DNA from: Protopterus annectens
Taxonomy: Eukaryota; Chordata; Ceratodontiformes; Protopteridae
Length of the DNA stretch: 64,000 nucleotides
Assembly (NCBI RefSeq): GCF_019279795.1
Contig: NC_056725.1
Location: 1,606,516,293 to 1,606,580,292, forward strand
Reading direction: 5' to 3'
Made by a program: the position numbers and the translations under genes. The notes below the pieces were generated by a model. That model had not been told where the DNA came from and did no database searches. It worked only from the letters and a program-made list of their open reading frames with translations. Positions 1 through 13,504 of this stretch are shown in pieces. Numbering within the stretch: the first letter of the stretch is position 1; each line of letters starts with the position of its first letter.

Positions 1-1730
1 AAGGCACACAGTGGTTTGTGGTAGTTTTATCCATCTGGCTATCCTCATGCAAAAGTGCTTAAACATGCTACACTATTGTAACACAGAGTAAAGGCAGAAT
101 AAAGGTAATACTTTGCAAAAGTTACTGTAACAGTTCTTTGACTACTGGATATAACAAAGTGTAACTTGGTCTGTGGAGTGTTGACATAAATTACTTGCCT
201 GAAGATTGATTTTTTGGCCATAGCATCAAGGATTCAAGTTCAGATGTCTTTGCTGAAGAATAAAACCTACATCTTCCATTGGCTAAATAGGGTATCACTG
301 TTCCTTCTAAGGTGTGAGTTTGGTATGTTTGAAGTAGGATTACCTTGATGTTGTTTAGAGATAATGGTCAAGCCTATAAACTTAATTTTTCATCTTGACA
401 AGGGTTCGTGTCCAGCATTAGGTAAAACTCCTACTGCCTATTTTTATAAGTGTCTTTCTTGTAAATGAGTTGCCTATTTATCTCTCTAAGCCCCTTATGT
501 TTCACCAGGTGTAGTGCTCAGCAGTTGCACAAGGTCTGGCAATGAGCAACTGTAGTATGTCATACTAAATGGCATTTTGGGTGTTATTGCAAAGTGCAGT
601 GAGTAATTTGTCTTATACCTCACTGTATACCCAGTTAACTTGTGATTTCCCTTGAAGCAGGTTTCATATGTAGTAGATAAAAAAAGATTATTTCAGCAGC
701 TATTATGTGCATAATTTTGTCAGGTAACATATTTATTATATTCATGCGTAGGTATGGTTAAAGTCACAACAAAAACTTAGTATAATAATCACATTCTGAC
801 ACTGTTTGTAAATTCATCTGCATATTTGAGTTAAACCCTGATTCAACTCTGCTTTTTCATTCAGTTCATAGAGTTTTCACCTCGTGTCATAGACAATGCT
901 TGGTTAACTGTGAGAATGTCTCCATTAAGTACTGCCCTGAGTGCTGATGTCCATATATCACTATTAATCCTACTTGAGTTGTACAAGGCATAACAAATTA
1001 AGTTTTTCAATGTTTCCTTTAGCAGATAACTCTGTTTGCTCACAGTATACTGTTGTGCAAATGGGGAAGGCAAGCACAGCCTTTCATTTCTGATTTGAGC
1101 TAGGTAGCTAACATTGAAAGGTATACTAAACCATGCAGAGCATATGTATGCAACATGTGAAAATAAAACTAAACTGTTGTAAATGTAATCCAAATCAAAT
1201 TTCCTCTGTGATTCTTATTTGTGCAGAGGTTGGCAGAGAGCCCTATTGAACAGCTCTAAACACTGGTACTTCACAGTCTGAGTTCACCATATGAAAGCAT
1301 CATCACATGTGTTGACACTCTGCCAACATCCCCACAATTACATTTCTCAGCATTGCTTTTTAGGAAGATATTGGGAAGAAAAATAAGTATTACTACTGGA
1401 TGATATTACTTCATTATGTGGAGACTGTGTAATGTACTCATGTGAAATGCAGTGAACTGTGTAGCTAATTGACCACTTCATTCTGGACAGTTGGGTCTGC
1501 ACTGCAGCACTGATGCTTACAAACTATATACAATCATATACAGCCTGATGCACATACATCATCATTTTTATCCCTTCTGCACTGACACATTAAGTATTGC
1601 TTAGTATTGGCAGTCCACATTGCCCATGCATGAGCACATACCATTGCTAATATCCATACCATTCATTAACGTTTACACACCATCATAACCTGATGATCCA
1701 CAGATGATTCATTGTCCATCCTGAGTTTCA

Positions 1731-1733
<3 letters not shown>
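1..1733. other. AT-rich stretch, nothing recognised
   Basis: I see no supportable gene, RNA or mobile-element domain here. The longest open frame (861-1193, minus, 110 codons) has no recognisable motif and its composition is that of translated non-coding DNA. Old, unrecognisable repeats are likely. Confidence 0.5.

Positions 1734-1803
<70 letters not shown>
1734..1803. repeat. (TG)n microsatellite
   Basis: About 35 uninterrupted TG dinucleotides. Alternating purine-pyrimidine DNA of this kind is length-unstable and can adopt Z-DNA. Confidence 0.98.
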
Positions 1804-1804
<1 letters not shown>

Positions 1805-4800
1805 TCATACACAAAAGAAAGGTACATGTCATTCTCAGTTCTGCAATATACATTAATAACAGCATAGATGACATAAGTCAGCAGTATGTATGTATTTATT
1901 GTACATAATATTAATCTACTCCATCATATCAACAAATATGGAATTGTACAAATCCGTCAACATGACAATATTTTATCTGAAACAAAATGAGACACCAATC
2001 CTATCTGCACTGCATTGTCACAGTCAGATTTCTGCACTGGTGGTTACATTAAGTACTGTGTTAATGGCTAGATAGGATGTTCTAATCTCACAGCAGTTGG
2101 AGTTGTGCAAATATGCCCTCAATTACTACTGACCACAATGCAGTAGTAGCCTGGAGTTAATTTTACACTGCAGTGTGCAGAGTGATGCTACATCAATGGC
2201 AGGCCATTCTCACAACATCATCTTCTCTGCAACACCACACTGATCTCATCCTGGGCACTCTCATATTATAAAAGTCAGACTTCTACAATGGCTCTTGCTT
2301 TAAATACTTTATCCTCTAGATTGCATTGTTAAATAGGTAGGAGTCTAATCTCAGAACAGTCAAATTTTCTATGTGATGGTGGGTCTATTGTGTCACTGGA
2401 GAATTCATTCAACAGGTCTGTTCATCTAACTCATACTTATGGGAATATTTGTCATTTGTTAGTGTGTGTTTCTTCCTTTTACTGTACAGAACATTGTGCA
2501 AATGCATATGTGATATATATCGATACAGTGTGCTTGTGCTGTGGAATCATTTTTACTGGAAACGTGAAGGTAATACCCAATGGCGATGTCATCCATTGAA
2601 ATGTGCAGTGTCACAGCCATAAAATAAATTTGTATTTGTGCTTATGTTTCAGCAAAGCTTCATTAGCCTGTGATGTTAGCTATATAGTTCAAATCCTGAC
2701 ATCATTGCTTACAGCCAATGTACATGATATCAGTGTTGTCACCCACATGTGCTATGTTCATGGGTAGATGTTTCCTGTTACCAGAGTTTATTCTACATTT
2801 CCTTTGAAAAGACTGTATTGAAGACTGATGCTGTCATTTGCATAGATTGTTATTCCATTACAGTTGTAGGGAGACACCTCCATAGGACTGAGGAAAAAAG
2901 ACAATGTAATGTATGTTGCTGCCTAAGTAAAGCACGTGTTCCAATACTGGATTATATATACATTGTGCATAATTGTTGTTCTACCATCACATTGACAACA
3001 AAAGTGGACTAGAGATGTGTTTGGCTATACCTAGCATGAGGCAATGCTGTCTGACATACAGCAAGAATCTTTCTAAGTAATTCCTTGATTCATGACATAA
3101 TGTTTTCACATAACTGCAATATGACAACTGGCCATGTGCTTGCAGCATGGCACATTCATTGATCCCACTATAGTGTTGATTTTATCAACTCTTAAGCAAG
3201 ATTTCCAAACCAGCATTGAGTGACTGTCAGCATCTGTGTCTTTAACTGTTCTGCAGGAACAACATCCATACAAATTATACTTTGTACGTATAGAGGGGCA
3301 GAGGTCTCCTCCATCAGTTTTAGCAGATAAAAATTATGGGCAGATAAAGTACAGCTGATCAGCTGATTGAATGACTTTACATAGGTGGAGTTCAACAGCT
3401 GTGATAACAGTTCTATTGTGGTGAATGTGATTAATAGCCATTTTGTTATTTGGAGGAGTCGTACAGCTTTCTGTTCAATTTTACAGTAGGGTTTCATTTT
3501 GTGTGAACATACTCACACCACACAACAACCATTATATCACATCCATCTTATTCCTTCATATACCTCATGAACACATGTGAATGTAGCTTTGGATTTCATG
3601 GCAGTAGACATTTGTTCTACCAATTTCATGATGAGATTGCTACTTTGGCACATGCATTGAGTCTTTTGGTATACACAAGTGTGCTCCAGTTCTTGGGTGG
3701 GATGTGTAAAGACATAGAGAAGAATCTTCTGTGACCACAGAACATTAATATAGAACTGATCACAACTGTGTGCACAGAGTTTGTTCACTTAATTTCCATC
3801 AGTTTCACATACTAATATGACATCCATTCTCAGGGATCCTTTCCTAATGCACACATTAATTTCATTTGTTTATGACAATACCCATTGCTTCTTCCTGTGG
3901 TAGATACTGGCAATACACAGCTTTGGGGAATACATTTCATCAGAGTGTCTGGATCTTTTCTTATATTTTGGTACAATAATTGTGTCAAGCAGGAGTGCCT
4001 TATGCAAGGGTATTACTATTACATATGTGACACTCAACTTCTACATTGTTTACACCACACAGTACTACATATGTGAATCATAACTATTTGAATATTGAGC
4101 TACATTATTCCATTCAAGGGTGATTGTACATGTTAGGCCTATTTCTGAGGTCTACACAGTTAATACATATGTAATTTTGACAATGATGGGATGGGTTTAA
4201 TTCTTGTAAAAGGAGATTGTGGTTTCTGAGCCACTCCTAGTTTTCAACATGTTATATTGATGAAATGCACAGTGTGCAAATATCCCATAACATATGTACT
4301 GACTTGTGAATTTTCATCTCAATTCAGCATGTTAATGACATTCAAAAGCAATATAATTCCTTTCTGTTACAATGTGAATTTGTGTAAGTATTGCATCCAA
4401 TAATATCATGTCTGCTTTTATTTACCTACATTTGCTCAGGAATTGTGACTACCATTAATTATTCTGATATACGTATTGCAATATTTTATTAATACAAATG
4501 TGTTTTTGTGACATTATCACCTTCATATAAATTATTGCATTAGAATTTGAACATTTAACCTCACCTCTTACATATTTCTGTATACATCTCTTTCATTTCT
4601 ATGCACATTGTCCTCCGTACACATTTCCTGTCTAGTAACCCATGTATTATATTTGCCCTTTCTATTTCACATCCCCCCTTACTTATTCATATGTTTCATT
4701 TATGGGTGCAATAAACCTAGTACACTTTTCCTACCTGTGTACAGCATACATTATTTGCCTTATATAGCTCTTTGTGCAGTCTGTATGAGCACTTTGAACA

Positions 4801-5272
4801 CGTTTGCTCATAGACAAATCTGTTTGTTTACTGTGTGCGCTTGTGCTGCTCAACATGGTTTCCTCGCTACCGACACTGTCGCTGGCCAAAGAAACTTGCT
4901 TGCATTCATGTTAGCATGTTGAGCAGCATGCATATTCGATTAGCACTGCTGCTCATCACCCTAACATGTAAACATTGTGAAGGCTTCATGCAAAGCCTAC
5001 GCAACTGTTTATGAATCCCAGGGTATGTCTGTTTCATTTTTTTTAAGAATAAAAACAATATGAACAAATAACACAAAACATTTTTTTGCTTATGTTTCAT
5101 TTGAAAAGAGATAGCTAAGTGCAGAAAAAATGGAGAGAAGCAAGAATAAAAATATACAGAATGATTTTGCCTTAGATGTAAAACACAGCAAGAAAAAGAG
5201 CAAGAAAACATGTTGAAATACATACCTAAAAGGGTCACTGGGAACAAACAAGGAAGTGTTTTGTAAAACAAT
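1804..5272. other. Unassigned AT-rich stretch
   Basis: Several frames of 60-140 codons are open on both strands (for example 4906-5328 minus, 140 codons), but none shows a domain, and composition is Phe/Leu/Cys/Tyr-rich as expected of random AT-rich sequence. I see no transposon signature. Confidence 0.5.
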
Positions 5273-5364
5273 GGTTGTTCACTAGTGATTGTCACAGCAT
5301 CTGTGTAGAACTTTATTAGGTTGTTCACTAGTGATTATCACAGCATCTGTGTAGAACTTTAGTA
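5273..5364. repeat. 46-bp tandem duplication
   Basis: Two head-to-tail copies (5273-5318 and 5319-5364), each starting GGTTGTTCACTAGTGATT and ending in TAGAACTTTA plus four bases. They differ at only a few positions, so the duplication looks fairly recent. Confidence 0.9.
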
Positions 5365-5524
5365 AAGATTTTGTCAAGGTATACCATGTGTGACAAAGGC
5401 TGTCTTACAGTAAGTCAAGAGTAAACTGAGCATTGCACCAGATGCTGAGACACTAGGGGCAATATTCAGCTTATTCGCCAAGACACAAGTGGTTGTGTGT
5501 AATTTGACAAAAAGATAGGAAGTA

Positions 5525-7206
5525 CAGTGGATATGAAAAGTGTACACACCCCTGTTAGAATACCAGGTTTTTGTGATATCAAAAACTGAGACCACAATAA
5601 ATCGTTTCAAAACTTTTTCTACCTTTAATGCAACCTATAACCTGTACAATTCAATTGAAAAACAAACAAATCTGTTAGGGGAAAAAATAGAAAAAATAAA
5701 AAACGTACAATATGCTGGTTGCATAAGTGTACACACCTTTAAACTAATACTTTGTTGTGTGCGCGCTCCCCTTAAACTAATGCTTTGTTGAAGCACCTTT
5801 TGATTTAATTATAGCATTCAGTCTTCTTGGGTAGGAGTCTATCAGCATGGCACATCTTGACTTGGTAATGTTTGCCCACTCTTCCTTGCAAAAGCACTCC
5901 AAATCTGTCAGATTGTGAGGGCATCTCTTTTGCACAGCCCTCTTCAGGTCACCCCACAGATTTTCTATTAAATTTAGGTCTGGGCTCTGGCTGAGCCATT
6001 CCAAAACTTTAATTTTCTTCTCGTGAAGCCATTCTTTTGTTGATTTGGATGCATGCTTGGGGTCATTGTCATGCTGAAAGGTGAAATTCCTTTTTATCTT
6101 CAGCTTTCTAGCAGATGCCTGAAGGCTTTGGGCCAAAAGTGACTGGTATTTTGAACCTTTCATAATTTACTCCACCTTGACTAAAGCCACAGTTCCAGCT
6201 AAAGAAAAGCAACCCCAAAGCATGATACTGTCACCACCATGGTTCACCATGGGGATGGTGTTCTTTTGGTGATGTGAAGTGCTGTTTTTGCACCAAATGT
6301 ACCTTTTGGAATTGTGGCCAAAAAGTTCAACCTTGGTCTCATCAGACTATAACACATTTTCGCACATGCTTTTGGTAGACTTGATGTATTGTTTTGCAAA
6401 TTTTAGCCTGGCTTGGATGTTTTTCTGTGTAAGAAAAGGCTTCCATCTTGCAACCCTACTGCATAGTCCAGACATATTGCAAATACGGGAGATTGCTGTC
6501 ACATGTAGTACTCAACCAGTACTTGCTAGAAACTCCTGAAGCTCATTCAGTGCTGCTGTAGGTCTCTTGGCAGCCTCCCTGATGAGTTTTTGTCTTATCT
6601 TTTCATCAGTTTTGGAGGAACATCCATTTCCTTGCAATGTCACTGTTGTTCCATATTTTCTCTATTTTTTGATGACTGCCTTCACTGTGTTCCATGGTAT
6701 ATCCAATGCCGTGGAAATTTTTTTGTATCCTTCTCCTGACTGATACCTTTAAACGGTGAAATCCCCTTGATGCTTTGTAAGCTCTCAGTGAACCATGGCT
6801 TTTTCTGTAGCAGGCAACTGAGTAAATGTCAGGAAAATCCTACAAGGACATCTGAACTTTATTTGGGGTTAATCAGAGTCTATTTAATTGATGGCAGGTG
6901 TGTACCAAAGAAGACTGAATGTTGTAATTAAATCAAAGGGTGCTTCAACAAAGTATTAGTTTAAGGATGTGCACACACAACACAGTATTAGTTTAAGGGT
7001 CTGCACACTTATGCAACCAGTGCATTGTACATTTTTTATGTTTTATATTTTTCCCCTAACAGATTTATTTTTCAATTGAATTGTACAGGTTATAGGTCAC
7101 ATTAAAGGTGGGAAAAGTTTTGAAATGATTTATTGTGGTCTAATTTTTTTATATTGCAAACAAACTGGCATTTTAACAGGGGTTTGTAAACTTTTTATAT
7201 CAACTG
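5525..7206 (-). mobile_element. Tc1-family DNA transposon, full length but inactive
   Basis: The element is flanked by TA dinucleotides (5523-5524 and 7207-7208), the Tc1/mariner target duplication. The left end starts CAGTGGATATGAAAAGTGTA and the right end is its imperfect reverse complement. The inverted repeats continue inward for about 310 bp (to about 5835 on the left and from about 6893 on the right). Inside, a short segment around TTAAACTAATRCTTTGTTG is itself duplicated within each terminal repeat. Total length of about 1.68 kb is normal for Tc1 elements. The single gene inside reads on the minus strand and is broken by stops. Confidence 0.93.
5777..6800 (-). pseudogene. Tc1 transposase, DD34E type, broken
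   Basis: Tc1 transposases bind the terminal repeats through an N-terminal paired-like helix-turn-helix region and cut with a DD34E catalytic domain. Reading the minus strand from about 6800 downward, the helix-turn-helix region is visible near 6740-6600 (GEGYKKIST, followed by a T..Q.NG..SK.DE block). The catalytic block follows: the first Asp in [10 protein letters not shown] near 6350, the second in HDNDPKHAS, and the Glu in SPDLNLIENLW. The last 128 codons (6163-5777) are continuous. Upstream, in-frame stops interrupt the protein, for example just before the MKGSKYQ segment. The three catalytic acidic residues survive, so the damage is by stop codons. It cannot encode full-length protein. 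Confidence 0.92.
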
Positions 7207-7208
7207 TA

Positions 7209-7752
<544 letters not shown>

Positions 7753-8312
7753 CTAACAGTTAGCATAGTGGAGTATGCCTATGATTTGTGAAAGTGGTGA
7801 TTCCAGCAGCAGTCCAGGGATAGATTCTCCTCACCCACCAGCTTTCTTCTAACTACCCAATAGGTTTTGCTACAGACATTTGCATTAAAGGCTTGCTGTG
7901 TGTTTTAGGACTGTTCACCATTGTCTAGATGTTAGGGAGGTCAACATGGCAGACTGTCAATAGCCAAATTATCAGGTATCTGTGTCTGTAGCTCTTTCAC
8001 TCTGGGCATAGTGAACATACTGCTGCTGATATCTGTGGGTATTCTGCTGTGAATAAAGGCTTGAAGTTTTATAGCAGTACCATTAAAAAAACAGGTTGCT
8101 TTGGAACATTTAGAATCACATGATACTGTACAGTTTCAGCAAGGAAAGATTGCAGTATATTGTGTCTAGCTCACCCATTCTTCATTATTTAAAGGGAGAA
8201 AATATTGGTTTCATGTCTTGCCAGATTCTGTGTAATTGATGGCTTCCTTCAGTCAAGAATATCTGGAAATAATAATTTGAAATGTGGAGACCAAATGACT
8301 AAAAATCTAGAC

Positions 8313-8315
<3 letters not shown>
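7753..8315. other. Unassigned stretch
   Basis: No domain, RNA or transposon signature was recognised between the two microsatellites. Confidence 0.4.

Positions 8316-8380
<65 letters not shown>
8316..8380. repeat. (TA)n microsatellite
   Basis: About 32 TA units. The tract is self-complementary and could extrude as a cruciform. It gives rise to false Tyr-Ile repeat frames. Confidence 0.97.
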
Positions 8381-8382
<2 letters not shown>

Positions 8383-9439
8383 TCTGAGACTGTCAATCCT
8401 ACTAATATTTTCTGAGCGGTATGGTAATCTGAGAGTTGGTATATATAAGTTCTGTGTGCGGTACCCTTCATTGGGGGTGCAGGGAGTTGCTGTTGCATGT
8501 TATGACCAACACCTTTCACATCTTTGTAAATTTACACTCAACAGTTCATTTCCCTTATTTGTATCCTTAAGTAAATTTAGTATATAGTCACATGGTTAGC
8601 GTTGGTCACATTACATACATTTAAACATAAAACATGCAAAAGAACAAGTTAAAAGACAAATATGTTTAAAGAAAAGGACAACAACAACAACAACAAGTTT
8701 ACATCCTATATTGCACATCTCCACATCTTCTAATGCACATCCTTACAAATTTAAGATGCCATCATTGTATCTGTTTATTTTGCGTTTCAAAACAGATATT
8801 TTCAAACAGACCAAAAGCTGGAATTCCAACATGTTACAAATGCAGATTATTCTTTAGATTGGGCATATTTTGTTATTAATTTGTGCAATAGCTACTGGAA
8901 TAAAATTATTCTTATACCGTTTTGTTTTAGACATTGGGAACAAATACGTTCTTCCAGATGAAGAAAGTTGAATTTCAACATATTATAGCTGTAAAACATC
9001 CTTCAAAATTGAACCACTTATTTTTTCAGTCTTCTAGAATATAGAGATATAAGGTTGAATTGCTGTTCTCCAGTTAACTTACTAGACCATTTCACAATCT
9101 GATTCAATTAATTCTTAGTTTTTGTCGACAGATATCCAAAACATGCTACCAAAGAAAATGACAGAATTGGATTAATGAAACCACATAAGATCATCATTTT
9201 TTTATCTATGTGTAATTGGGACAATTTTCACAAACAAAACATTCTTTGATGTCCTTTTCTACATAGAGCTTCACAATTTTCCTCAAAATTCAACTTTAAA
9301 TCTATAATTGTTCAAAGATATTTATAAGATTGCACACATTCAACCAACTAACCCTTTTAACTGTTACATCATGTGTATGTACATGTTTTCTAAAATCAGT
9401 TATCATATCTTTGGTTTTAGATACATTTAATTGAAGATA

Positions 9440-9960
9440 AGACCATGTAACAAAATCAGTAATAACCTGACCATGACTGTTCTCGTTATCTTTAAGCTAA
9501 CTAACTACAACAGCATCATCTGCATATTTCAAAACGGTCCTATTTTCATGCAAACTCCTATACATATTTGTATACAAATTAAAGGAAAGAGCCAAAAGTA
9601 CACATCCTTGTGGAGCTCCAGTTGAAGAGTACACTAAATCAGACAAAGTTTTTACTCTAACCCTCTTTGTTCTATTAGTCAAAAAATCTAAAATCCAGCC
9701 CATAAGATTATTGCTCAAATCAAATTGATCTTGCAATCTGACAATCAAAACATGTGGTTGAATTGTACTAAAAGCAGAAGAAAAATCAGCAAACAAGAAT
9801 CGAACATGTGACCTGTTACTTTCTAGATGTTTAACAAGTAAGGTAAGCAATGTAATTTTTTCACCCTCTATACCTCTATGTAGCAAATTGCATAGGATCA
9901 ATCACATGCTCTGTTTTCTTTAAAATTTTTAACTTTATCAACCTTTCAAAAGTTTTCATT
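9440..9960 (-). pseudogene. L2 reverse transcriptase domain fragment
   Basis: The 134-codon open stretch 9901-9497 carries the core palm motifs of a non-LTR reverse transcriptase. Motif A is FADFSSAFSTIQPH, with the first Asp kept and the second replaced by Ser. The motif B region is STGAPQGCVLLALSFNLYTN. Motif C is KYADD. The enzyme copies its own RNA at a nicked target site. Stops follow immediately after motif C (…VVVS then stop), where the thumb domain should continue. The lost second Asp of motif A also argues against activity, though some clades naturally carry Ser there. Confidence 0.88.
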
Positions 9961-10678
9961 ATGATTTATGTAAGTGCTACAGGTCTAAAATCATTAAACA
10001 TTTTTGGGTATTTCAATTTCAGAATTGGAACTACCACAGTATCCTTCCACAAAGTGGATCTATGCTATTGCTGTAATGATCTAGTAAAGATATAATGAAA
10101 AACAGATCTTAATTTTCTTGCACAAGTTTTAAATACACAACCACAAAGATTATCAGATCTGTCACTTTCTCTGAACTTTATTGAAAGAAATGCCTTTTCT
10201 ACCTCTTTTTGATCTACACTAGAATATCAATTATCTAAAAGTTGCTGCTTCAAATTATGTATGTCATTAATAAAATCAAAAGTATTAAAACAAAAAAAGA
10301 ATTAAGAACATTGGCAAAACCAAGTTTGTATCCCAACCATCTAAGCTGATCTGGCCACTATTATTTGACTTATGAATACCTGCTATAGTTTTCATACTAG
10401 ATCATACAGAGAGATTATTTGCAGCCATCTTGCCTTCTAACTCAGTTTTATATTTTTGTTTTGTCTTTAAACTTCTATTTTCAACTGGTTAGTGGCTGTA
10501 TGCAATTCAAACATATTTCCATCCTTAAAATCCTTTCTCTTTCTACTAGACTTAACAGATTTATCTATCCACGGCTTACTATTTGGGTAAACTTTAACTT
10601 GCTTACATGATACAATCATATCCCTACAAAAACAATACAAGAACATATCACATCAGCAAAATTGTCCAAATCATCACC

Positions 10679-10885
10679 TCAAGATTGTTTAAACATTTCC
10701 CAATCAGTATAGTTATAAAATTCTTGTAGATTCCATACTGACTCTTCATTCCAAATCTTTATAGCCTTCTTCTGTACCTTCTCCCTCTTCAAAATTGTTT
10801 TATACTTTGAAAATAACTGCCCACAGTTATAGTCTGCCAAACCCATGGGAGGTAATGAGAATGCTCTATACGTACTTTTTATCAA
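10679..10885 (-). pseudogene. L2 ORF2 connector region between endonuclease and RT
   Basis: A 68-codon open stretch including SLPPMGLADYNCGQLFSKY and ending TDWEMFKQS. Its position between the endonuclease and the reverse transcriptase, and words such as GL(S/A)D-N and W-F, match the connector of L2-type ORF2. It is a fragment, out of frame with its neighbours. Confidence 0.7.
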
Positions 10886-11011
10886 CCCATATCAAAAATA
10901 TAGAATCTTATCTCACCTTGTTGGACAAGAAACATATTGATAAAAATTAACAAGTGTCTTTTTAAGAGATACCTGATTAAAGTCACCCAGTATAAAATTT
11001 GGTGCCTCCAG

Positions 11012-11446
11012 TTAAATCATCTGCAGTTTTTGTGTTACCTCAGCAGAAGTAGTGTCTGCTTTTGGATGAATATATACTACTGTTATAAAAAGTTGTTGAA
11101 ATTCTAGTGGCAGGTAAAAAGGATGTAATGACACTGATAGATGCTCAACATCTGATGTACAACTATGCTTTCTAATAGTCACAGAAATGCAGTATTCTTT
11201 ATTCAAACATAAGCATACCCCACCTCCTTGAATTTTTCTCGTCAATTCAACTTTTCAATCCCACTGAAATGGTACTTCAAAATCATCAATAAACAAATCA
11301 TCATCCTTATCATACTCTGTAAGCCATGTTTCCATAAAGACCAAACCACAACAGTCTCTAAAGTCTTTTTGATAACAAACATTCCCCTGAAGTTCATCCA
11401 TCTTATTTCTCAAAGACTGAACGTTTCCCATAATCATTAAACACAA
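11012..11446 (-). pseudogene. L2 apurinic-like endonuclease fragment
   Basis: Two overlapping minus-strand frames (11446-11255 and 11245-11012) together spell an endonuclease N-terminal half: NVQSLRNKMDELQ, then FMETWLTEYD with the catalytic Glu, then GGGVCLCLNKEYCISVTI, then LEFQQLFITVVYIHP. This domain nicks genomic DNA to prime reverse transcription. A frameshift separates the two parts near 11250, and the C-terminal catalytic SDH motif is not found in a continuous frame. Confidence 0.85.
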
Positions 11447-11457
11447 AGGAATTCAAC

Positions 11458-11985
11458 TAAACCACTGTTTCTTTAGGCACACTCTCATACCTTCCTTTTA
11501 CCTTCATTGGTAGCCATATCATTGTTAGCCATAGCAATACCCACTCCACCAAGGGGTTCAAACTGATGATTTATTTTTAGAATGAATTCATGAAAATTAT
11601 ATTTTTTTGTTTGATTGTGTTTATTATTTACAAAAGCATGGCGTAGCTATTGAGCACACCTTGTTCCAATAGCTAAGCAAACATGGCTGTGTCTAAATGG
11701 GAAAATACCTATGTGCTAGGGGTGAATACATTAATCCCATATATTACTTTTTGCAGGAGATTTGTGGAAGATGTATTTTTTTTTTGGACTGGATTGGTTG
11801 ATTTGTTTAAGGAATTCACTGATTATCTTCATATTACTGCATTTTTTTAAATTTACTTGTCATTTTAGCAATACAGAAATTGATTTTTGGTTGTGAACAT
11901 GTGCAAAAATTCTGATAGCTAATTTAGTTTTAGTGTAAAAAAGCCTGTCACAGGACAAACCTGCAACACATGAATAATATGCACC
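11458..11985. other. Unassigned stretch
   Basis: AT-rich, no recognisable domain. The 5' part next to the L2 could be residual L2 sequence. Confidence 0.4.
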
Positions 11986-11989
11986 TGGG

Positions 11990-12542
11990 TTTCATGCATA
12001 AAAATATTTTGAACAGACAGGCAATGAGTCTCTCAAGGTTAAAAAAAATGTTCCTCACCAAAAGGATAAAGGGTCTCAAAAATATGTCTTATGCTGCCCG
12101 ACTGAAAGAACTCCAGCTCTATTCAGTCTCCAGAGGTGACCTGTGCCTGACATATAAGGCCATGTCAAACCCAGATTTGATGAATATGCTTCACCTCAAA
12201 AAATCTAGATCCCTCAGAACCACAAGGGCGGGAGACTTAAACCTTGACACGGTTATAAATAGAATGTGCTGGAGGGACAGATTCATCACCCAGAGACTCC
12301 CTATGCTGTGGAACAAAATCACATGTGAGGCAGAGCACCTCGCTGGCCTTGTTCAAGAGGAATCTTGACCAATGGATGGGAGATCGCAGATATACCCCAG
12401 GGATTACTTCAGTGTCACTGCTTGACAGAGGCACAGAAAAATGATAGGCATAGTTTTTATTCAAAGCCACATAACTATGGGCTAGGCTTATAAATGCCCT
12501 TGGGCAGATAGCCTAGTATGAACCTATGAACCTATGAACCTA
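11990..12542 (+). mobile_element. CR1 LINE 3' end with 8-bp tail repeats
   Basis: The open frame 11970-12368 contains LTKRIKGLKNMSYAARLKEL and INRMCWRDRFITQRLPMLWN, closely matching the C-terminus of the CR1 ORF2 at 62.66-63.11 kb. A short deletion removes a few residues after YSVS. A frameshift near 12340 moves the rest (PGITSVSLLDRGT) to another frame. The 3' untranslated part ends in direct repeats of ATGAACCT at about 12520-12542, the kind of short tandem tail CR1 elements carry. A Penelope-like element follows immediately. Confidence 0.9.
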
Positions 12543-12899
12543 TAAATGACAGTGACTTGAAATATAAAGAAGATATGGATAAACTACACCATGAATTTAT
12601 TGAGAGACAATACAACGATAAGGAAATACCATCTATGAGGTATGAAGTGGATAACATGAGATCAAGGAGAGCTAAACCTTATTTTTAAACTGATGGTACC
12701 GCTGTAAATCAAGACAGACATGGTTGAAAGAGAAGACATCGTATCTCAATTCTAGTATTCTTTGCTAGTGATACAAACTGTACATGTAATATTATATGTA
12801 ACATCTGGCCTATTTTGCTCCCGGACCAACTTCATTTCTGTTTTAAAAATGAGAAATCACTTAAGAGATGGTTATGTTATAAGAATAATTTAGAAGTTA

Positions 12900-13340
12900 G
12901 GTGAGATGCCTCTGGGGTATTTGGCACATTTCCCTGCAAGAGATGCAATTTTTACAAATATATTGAAAGCAGCAGTAGTTTCATTCATCTGGTCACATGA
13001 GTTACTTGTTTTTAAAGTGCATATAGGCTGCACTACGAGGAATATAATGTTTTTAGCATACTGTGAAGTCTGTTCACCTTTTTATATTGGAAAAACTAAT
13101 TGCATCTTGATGGAATGAATTGGAAAACACATACACAAAATAAAGATTCGAGACGATAAAAATGCTTTAGCGAAACATGTGATGGAAACTGATAGCACTC
13201 ATGTCTTTATATTTATGGCCATTCAACTGAAGAAAGAGAGTCAAAGACTGGGAGATTTTAAGAATAATACAAACAAATGTGAAACAAATGTGAAACCAAA
13301 TGGATTATCAGAATGCAGGCTGATAAGGGGAAGAGATTAA
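12900..13340 (+). pseudogene. GIY-YIG endonuclease fragment of a Penelope-like element
   Basis: GIY-YIG nucleases of PLEs cut target DNA for priming. Around 13050-13110 the frame reads EVCSPFYIGKT, the YIG half of the motif preceded by a Cys-x2-Cys-like pair. After a stop comes IGKHIHKIKIRDDKNALAKHV, the conserved EH…ALAKH region. A Cys pair upstream (PCKRCNF, another frame) corresponds to the zinc-binding part next to the nuclease. At least two frame changes and one stop interrupt it. Confidence 0.8.
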
Positions 13341-13504
13341 ATCATAAGGTGCCTTTAAGACCTTTCCTCAAATCACTCAAACTCCCAAAGTGAATAGATA
13401 CTATGTATCAGAAACTGGCAACTGTGTGTTGTGCTTTGTTTTATGATTGGATAACTAAGCATTTATGTCATGGTTTAAACTTTGTTTTAATTTTGTCTTT
13501 TATA

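Larger units (their letters stand above)
8555..11457 (-). mobile_element. L2-type LINE retrotransposon, 5'-truncated, decayed
   Basis: The order on the minus strand is endonuclease (11.45-11.0 kb), spacer, reverse transcriptase (about 10.2-9.4 kb), then a C-terminal part and 3' region down to about 8.56 kb. Diagnostic words are QSLRNKMDEL and METWL in the endonuclease, FADFSSAFSTIQPH, STGAPQGCV and KYADDAVVVS in the reverse transcriptase, and SSSGRTYLFPMSKTKRYKN near 8.93 kb, which resembles the C-terminus of L2-type ORF2. ORF1 is not seen. Stops and frameshifts occur throughout, so this is an old copy. The alternative is another CR1-group clade; the STGAPQG form favours L2. Confidence 0.85.

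Noticed and set aside
4906..5328. 140-codon minus-strand frame as a gene
   Set aside because: Phe/Leu/Cys-rich with no motif, no splice or promoter signal that I can see, typical of AT-rich non-coding DNA.
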